Positions 60,001-64,000 of a stretch of 64,000 bases of DNA are shown here, in pieces. A program made the position numbers and the translations under genes. The DNA is from Pseudomonas abietaniphila (GTDB lineage: Bacteria > Pseudomonadota > Gammaproteobacteria > Pseudomonadales > Pseudomonadaceae): positions 4,464,001 to 4,528,000 of the forward strand of contig NZ_CP155619.1 of NCBI RefSeq assembly GCF_039697315.1, given 5' to 3'. The notes under the pieces are model-generated. The model was given only the letters and a program-made list of their open reading frames with translations, did not search any database and was not told the origin of the DNA. Numbering within the stretch: position 1 is the first letter of the stretch; each line of letters opens with the position of its first letter.

Positions 60001-62622
60001 GGCAGCAAATTCGGCCAGGCTGTTATGGCAGGCTGGAACGGCAGCAACGGTATCTTGGGCGGTATCCAAGGTGCGTTTAGCAACGGAGCCAGCTACATCA
60101 GTTCCGCTATTACCGGCGCGTTCACTGCTGGGTCTGCAACGGCCAGCAGTGCTGCAGCAAGCTTGGCCGCTGGCTCAACTCAGGCCGGGTACACCGGCGC
60201 AGCGATGCAAAGCTGGGTCGGCGCGGCTAACGCTTCGTCCACCCTGGCATCTCTCAGCAGTGCAGTCAGCTACATCGGCGCGGCCTACTCGGTTATCAGT
60301 TCGTTCCAGAACTACGGTATTAAGGGCGGTGCGACTACCGCTGGTTTCGCAACAGGCGGCGCTATCGTGGGCTCCTTTGTCGGCCCTTTGGGCGCCGCTG
60401 CAGGTGCTGCAATCGGTGCGGCTATCGGATCGTTCGTATCCGGCAAACTTTTCGGCAGCGGCGAGAAATACGCAGATCTCAGCACATCGGGGCAGGGCAC
60501 GTACTCGAACGGTGTGTACCGGTCGGGCGGTATCGTCCAAGGCTGGCAGACGAAGGCACCGAAATACGGCAGCAGCGTCGATGCACAGATGGATGCGACG
60601 GTAGCCAAGTTCAGCAGCACGCTGGGCATGATTTACGACGTGCTGGGCAACGGCGCGGACGTCTATGCCTACGACATGATGCAGGTGCGCAAAACCTCAG
60701 GTAAGTATTCGACTACGTTCGGCGCGACGCTTGATGACGGTACAGGTGTCGGGCTGGACATTCATCAGCAGTTCAACGCCGCTGACGCCGCCGAGGCGTT
60801 ACAACACAACTACGACGACGTCATGGGCACCTTCCTCGCGAAGGCTATCGTCAGTTCGAAGTCGTTGCCGGATTACTTCAAAGCTCAGTTCACCGACTTC
60901 GCTGGCAGTTGGGACACGACAGCCGATGAGGTGATCAAGGCGATCGAGGGCGTGTTCACTCGCTTCAACGGGGTGAACGATGCGTTGTCGCTGATCAACG
61001 TTAACGGTCTGAAACTCGACAACACGGGGCTGATGGCTTCTGACGCGATCCTCGATATGGTCGGCGCGATGTCCAACCTTGACACGGCGACTGCCTCGGC
61101 CAAGGACAAGGTCGACGCACTGAACAAAGCAGTGGGCACCTATTACCAGGCGTTCTTCACTGCCGATGAGCAGTTTGCCGATCTGACCAAAAGCCTCAAA
61201 GACGCATTCGCCGGTTTCGGCCTGCAGCTGCCCGACACGCGCTCTGCGTATCGGGACATGGTCGAAGACATCGACGTCACGACGGCCGCCGGCCAAGCGA
61301 TGTTTGCCACGCTGGTAGGTCTGGCCCAGAACGCCGACTCGTACTACTCGACGCTCGATCAGAAAGCCAAAGCCGCTCAGCAAGCGGCTGAGGAAGCGGC
61401 TCAGGCCGCGAGCCAGGCATCCGCAGATGCGGCGCAGGCAGCCGCAGACGCCGCGAAGAAGATTGCCGATGCGCTGATGAAAGGGGCATCAGACGGGTAC
61501 AGCGCGTTGCAACGTGCAATCAGCTCCCAGCAGAAAGCGACAACCGACGCGTACAACGCTCGCACCGCCTCGCTGAACGACATGCTCAGCACGGTGAACA
61601 CCAACATCACCGATTTGACCGGCGTCAGCAATGACCTCGGCACGGCGCTGAAAGCGTTGCGCGGCAACTCGGACGATGCGGTAAAGATGCTGCGCAGCCA
61701 GGCTCAGGCCACGTTGCGTTCGGCTTTGGCGATTGCCCAGGCCGGAGGCTCGTTGGCTGGTTTCAGCGGCTTGAGCGATGCACTGGATACTGTCAGCAGC
61801 AACAGCACCGACCTGTATTCGTCGCTTGAGGACTTCAATCGCGATCAGGGCCGCACCGCGAACGTTGTCAGCCAGTTGGAAGCGCTCAACGGCAAACAAC
61901 TGACGAATGCCGAGAAGTCAGCGAAGGCGTTGCAGGATCAGCTTGACCAAGCGAAGAAAGCCTATGACGCCCAGATGGCCCAGTACGAAACACAGCTGGC
62001 CATCGGGCAGGCCCAGATCGACGCGCTCAACGGCGTTGATACCTCCGTGCTTTCAGTAGCGGATGCGGTGAACCGGATGAACGCGGCGGTAGTGGCAGCT
62101 TTGGCGACGTTGCCTTCAACCGGTACCGGCAGCGCATCCGGCAACACCTGGGAAAACAATGCCAGCTTGGTCCACACCGCTTATCAGACGGCCTTTGGTC
62201 GCGATGCAGATGAGGGCGGTCTGAGGTTCTGGACCGATGCCTTACAGAACGGAACCCTCACCTATGACCGGTTACTGGCCGACCTGATCAAGGCCGGCAG
62301 GAAGAACGGGGAATCGATCAAGATTCCGGGTTACGCCTCCGGAGGTGACTTTGGCGGCGGTCTCCGCCTCGTCGGTGAGAACGGTCCTGAACTGGAGGTG
62401 ACAGGTCCGAGCCGCATCTATAGCGCTTCTCAGACTGCCGCGATGTTGCAGGGTAGGGGCGATAACGGCGCTGTCCTGGCGGAGCTGCGCGCGCTGCGTT
62501 TGGAACTGGAAAGTATCAAGGCCAACACTCAATCCAGCGCTGTCAGTGCAAGCAAGCTCGGAAGAGTCGTGGACCGGGTAACAGACGGCGGCAACGCCAT
62601 GCTCACGAAGGAACTCGCATGA
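57076..62622 (+). CDS. Tape measure protein with C-terminal DUF4214
   Basis: The 1848-aa protein sets tail length. It has an N-terminal coiled-coil region (about 10-60), a hydrophobic stretch near 70-90, long Ala/Gln/Lys-rich helices (about 300-900), a Gly/Ala/Ser-rich hydrophobic region (about 920-1130) and more helices. Near residue 1695-1745 lies HTAYQTAFGRDADEGGLRFW, which fits DUF4214. The last part has the usual GENGPELEVTGPSRI. At about 0.15 nm per residue the tail would be near 280 nm (inferred), unusually long. Confidence 0.88.
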   Translation: MADADVQGMLVRIEATTAQLRQEIARGEASVAQAANKIDSSLGQVDKAFDRTEANASVLQKAVSTAFTGLGIAAAASVAGLVAITAKTTEYAQEVKNLAALSNTSVSDFQRLAAGAKTVGIEQEKLSDILKDTNDRVGEFIQRGGGEMADFFKEIAPRVGVTAQQFANLSGPQALQLYYNTLEKAGLSQQQMTTYMEAMADEATGLIPLLKNNGEGFKQFGDQAEKTGRILSDFQVDRLVQANVAIKNLEGSFDGATRQLVVGLLPSIESITHRLTDMADNGALETIGSAVGFLVEHFNVLAVVMGGKVAASFAGYLAGLASSTVASMSARTANIAQAASAVEVSLANQQAAQTAVIRAEKEAVAARGTAVQTQLSLQLAEARMAERAATAQVAVAQAGLKAASGGVLALLGGPAGLAALAVGAGIAFLTMGGNAKDAGASLEDLKRPIAELRKEFQALTKDQQQASIVTAVRQQEQAASEAGDAFTDFLRTTRQVLGSTVGTRIAGEFETARNSGKGFSDTLDDIQKRFHVPEEGMRTLREAAGQVSTLDVKTGQLSDRVSAYRQEMSGTVKPTQDKTEADRVANEAANKYLGTLDQQLTKLKDKTAVEQANTFITENKIPAESLLAAKILERAKAIDAQKDADKAATEATNAATAATKKAASEDESRRKALADLKAQADIAISSATGLAAAYLSGADKTREFAEQQKVEEALLKTGASARDEVVSKIKAQMDAQDRLAVSKAAYDLGTETANLLAQAQATLRGTAALEQYNVQKAMQVALAGKNIEIGSQEYQQLLAATKAQQDAIKVAQQASDAGSIIDRLYPSSKLLREYTEEQAALSKAMELYPERADAYRDALQRLGQEYQQNQQSATAWGKFTEGAVDRIDEAFADMWKSILSKSGSFMDTLKDSFRQFLAEMLHMAITKPIIVQFASALGIGGAAAQSSGFFGDIGSGSGGGITSLLNNAGSVISVAGSKFGQAVMAGWNGSNGILGGIQGAFSNGASYISSAITGAFTAGSATASSAAASLAAGSTQAGYTGAAMQSWVGAANASSTLASLSSAVSYIGAAYSVISSFQNYGIKGGATTAGFATGGAIVGSFVGPLGAAAGAAIGAAIGSFVSGKLFGSGEKYADLSTSGQGTYSNGVYRSGGIVQGWQTKAPKYGSSVDAQMDATVAKFSSTLGMIYDVLGNGADVYAYDMMQVRKTSGKYSTTFGATLDDGTGVGLDIHQQFNAADAAEALQHNYDDVMGTFLAKAIVSSKSLPDYFKAQFTDFAGSWDTTADEVIKAIEGVFTRFNGVNDALSLINVNGLKLDNTGLMASDAILDMVGAMSNLDTATASAKDKVDALNKAVGTYYQAFFTADEQFADLTKSLKDAFAGFGLQLPDTRSAYRDMVEDIDVTTAAGQAMFATLVGLAQNADSYYSTLDQKAKAAQQAAEEAAQAASQASADAAQAAADAAKKIADALMKGASDGYSALQRAISSQQKATTDAYNARTASLNDMLSTVNTNITDLTGVSNDLGTALKALRGNSDDAVKMLRSQAQATLRSALAIAQAGGSLAGFSGLSDALDTVSSNSTDLYSSLEDFNRDQGRTANVVSQLEALNGKQLTNAEKSAKALQDQLDQAKKAYDAQMAQYETQLAIGQAQIDALNGVDTSVLSVADAVNRMNAAVVAALATLPSTGTGSASGNTWENNASLVHTAYQTAFGRDADEGGLRFWTDALQNGTLTYDRLLADLIKAGRKNGESIKIPGYASGGDFGGGLRLVGENGPELEVTGPSRIYSASQTAAMLQGRGDNGAVLAELRALRLELESIKANTQSSAVSASKLGRVVDRVTDGGNAMLTKELA

Positions 62623-63527
62623 AGGTCATCAAGCCACACGTCATCACTGACCTGATGATGCTCAGTACATCGGTTGCGGAGAATGACTATCCGGCTTGGG
62701 CGTCTGGGGTCACCTATGCAATTGGTGCCAGGGTGATAAGAACCAAGGTCCACAGGGTATATGAGCGGTTGGTTGCAGGGGCGGGAACCGTTGCTCCAGA
62801 AGTCGATACCAGCAGCCCGCCAGTCTGGATGGACGTTGGGCCTACCAATCGATGGGCGCCGTTCGACGATGTCGTTGGGACGCTGGCAACTGGCACGTCG
62901 CCTCTCAGCTACGTGCTCAGCGTTGGCTTTACCGACAGTTTGGCCCTGTTTGAAATGAGGGGCCGGTATGTTGACTTGGTGATGAAGGACGGTTCGGGAG
63001 GCGCCGTCGTCTATCAAAAGAGGATCGATCTCGAGGTAACAGACATCGAGACGGTGTTTGATTGGTTCTTCGGCGACCTCGACTTACGCAGCGATATCGT
63101 CGTGACGGATCTGCCTGGTCAATACGCCAGCGCGGAACTGTCCATTACGGTCACATCAACAAGCGGCCCGGCCTCGATTGGAGTCATCAAGCCAGGCCTG
63201 ATCAGCGATCTAGGAGAAACCCAATACGGCGCCCGGGTCGGGATTGACGACTACAGCCGAAAAGAACGTGATGCCTTTGGCAACACCGTGATCACTCAGC
63301 GAGCCTACAGCAAGCGGGGCAGCTTCACGATGATGACCACCCTCGGCACCTTCAATCGCATTTACCGGACGCTGGCGGCGCTTCGGGCAACGCCTTGCGT
63401 GTACATCGGGACGGAAGAGCCCGGCTATGAGCCGCTGCTGATCTACGGCTTTTTCTCCAGCTTCAACATCGACATCTCCTACCCGGATTACCACCTCTGC
63501 TCGCTTGATATCGAGGGCCTTATCTAA
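62619..63527 (+). CDS. Tail structural protein with carbohydrate-binding-like segment
   Basis: The 302-aa protein starts MKVIKPHVITDLMMLSTSVA and has a segment PAWASGVTYAIGARVIRTKV (about 25-45) that looks like the start of a CBM5/12-type module. The rest is mostly beta. It overlaps the tape measure gene by 4 nt and the tail fibre gene by 1 nt. A distal tail role is likely; exact function unknown. Confidence 0.7.
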   Translation: MKVIKPHVITDLMMLSTSVAENDYPAWASGVTYAIGARVIRTKVHRVYERLVAGAGTVAPEVDTSSPPVWMDVGPTNRWAPFDDVVGTLATGTSPLSYVLSVGFTDSLALFEMRGRYVDLVMKDGSGGAVVYQKRIDLEVTDIETVFDWFFGDLDLRSDIVVTDLPGQYASAELSITVTSTSGPASIGVIKPGLISDLGETQYGARVGIDDYSRKERDAFGNTVITQRAYSKRGSFTMMTTLGTFNRIYRTLAALRATPCVYIGTEEPGYEPLLIYGFFSSFNIDISYPDYHLCSLDIEGLI

Positions 63528-64000
63528 TGGCAGTCACCCCACTTCCGTTTCTGGATCGGACGGCGGCAACGTTTAAAACAGATACTGATACTTTTTTCGC
63601 GCAACTACTCCCTCAATTCTCGGTGGAAGTAAATCAGGTCGCGTCTGCAGCGGACAGCAGTGCATCTGCGGCGAACTCCTCGAAGAACGCCGCCGCGACG
63701 AGTGCCGGCAACGCTGCGACGAGCGCGAGCAACGCGGCGAACTCGGCCTCTGCCGCGAACACCTCGAAAACGAACGCAGCGACAAGCGAAACTAACGCGG
63801 CAAATTCGGCAACTGCGGCCAACAGTTCCAAAAACGCTGCTGCTGGTAGTGCTTCGGCGGCGGCCACCAGCGCCACGAACTCCGAGGCCTCGGCCGTGCG
63901 CGCGAAAGCCGCAGCGGACAGCATCGCAAGCGGTCCGGTTACAAGCGTCAACGGAAAGACTGGCGCGCCGGTGCTGAACAAAGCGGATATTGGTCTCAAT
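63527..64000 (+). CDS. Tail fibre protein, 5' part (cut by the window end)
   Basis: The frame begins at the ATG that overlaps the previous stop (TAATG) and is still open at 64000 (158 codons seen). After an N-terminal part (MAVTPLPFLDRTAATFKTDT) come many short Ala/Ser/Asn repeats (NAATSASNAANSASAANTS-type), typical of fibre shafts. Near the end is SVNGKTGAPVLNKADIGL, a motif common in phage tail fibres. Confidence 0.8.
   Translation, partial: MAVTPLPFLDRTAATFKTDTDTFFAQLLPQFSVEVNQVASAADSSASAANSSKNAAATSAGNAATSASNAANSASAANTSKTNAATSETNAANSATAANSSKNAAAGSASAAATSATNSEASAVRAKAAADSIASGPVTSVNGKTGAPVLNKADIGLN

Noticed and set aside
63600..63900. Short repeated units that could suggest a CRISPR array
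   Set aside because: The repeats are in frame and encode Ala/Ser/Asn-rich fibre shaft; there are no spacers of constant length.

Overview
The window is a Pseudomonas chromosome segment (about 32 kb) followed by the left and central part of an integrated tailed-phage genome (about 31 kb, running off the right edge). The genus call rests on the gene order rseP-bamA-skp-lpxD-fabZ-lpxA-lpxB-rnhB-dnaE-accA-tilS-pyrG-kdsA-eno-ftsB-ispD-(lysR/adhC-fghA)-ispF-truD-surE-pcm-nlpD-rpoS-rsmZ-fdxA-mutS, on the GacA/RsmZ signature between rpoS and fdxA, and on a Pseudomonas-type REP doublet. The lineage looks like the fluorescens/syringae side of the genus, but the species cannot be fixed from the sequence alone.

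Host part (1-32335). A dense plus-strand cluster builds the envelope (RseP, BamA, Skp, LpxD/FabZ/LpxA/LpxB) and central information and metabolic functions (RNase HII, DNA polymerase III alpha, AccA, TilS, CTP synthase, KdsA, enolase, FtsB, IspD). A divergent LysR/adhC pair plus fghA gives glutathione-dependent formaldehyde detoxification. Then come ispF-truD-surE-pcm-nlpD-rpoS. The 580-bp rpoS-fdxA gap holds an rpoS terminator, a GacA box and the sRNA gene rsmZ. fdxA and mutS read leftward.

Prophage part (about 32.4 kb to the end). Next to mutS, where cinA-recA would normally follow, lies a two-gene cargo cassette: a TPR-like protein and a HEPN protein with an intact Rx6H motif. A leftward early operon (39783 down to 33945) then carries a small ORF, dNMP kinase, a KilAC-like protein, a PrtN-like activator, small proteins, a DHH-family phosphoesterase with an extra C-terminal domain, an orphan m5C methyltransferase, excisionase and integrase. 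The switch region (39.8-41.3 kb) is lambda-like in layout. An S24-type CI repressor is flanked by five copies of one operator (two on the left, three on the right), and a Cro/YdaS-like gene is on the other side. An SOS (LexA) box drives a small DUF1654 gene. The right arm continues with CII-like and DksA/TraR-like proteins, a primase-helicase, an iteron cluster that looks like a replication origin, a Q-like gene, 11-bp repeats and a terminator. After these come two holins, HNH, and an HK97-type head and long-tail module: TerS, TerL, portal, S49 protease, capsid, connectors, tail tube, frameshifted tail chaperone, an 1848-aa tape measure, a tail protein and a truncated tail fibre. No endolysin is seen inside the window.

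The least explained signals are: (1) the TPR/HEPN cassette at the phage edge with an inverted repeat in front of it; (2) a family of hairpins in the early leaders that present the same CTCTCACCACAAG-type motif in or beside the loop; (3) the SOS-controlled DUF1654 gene as a possible induction switch; and (4) the DHH phosphoesterase fusion.
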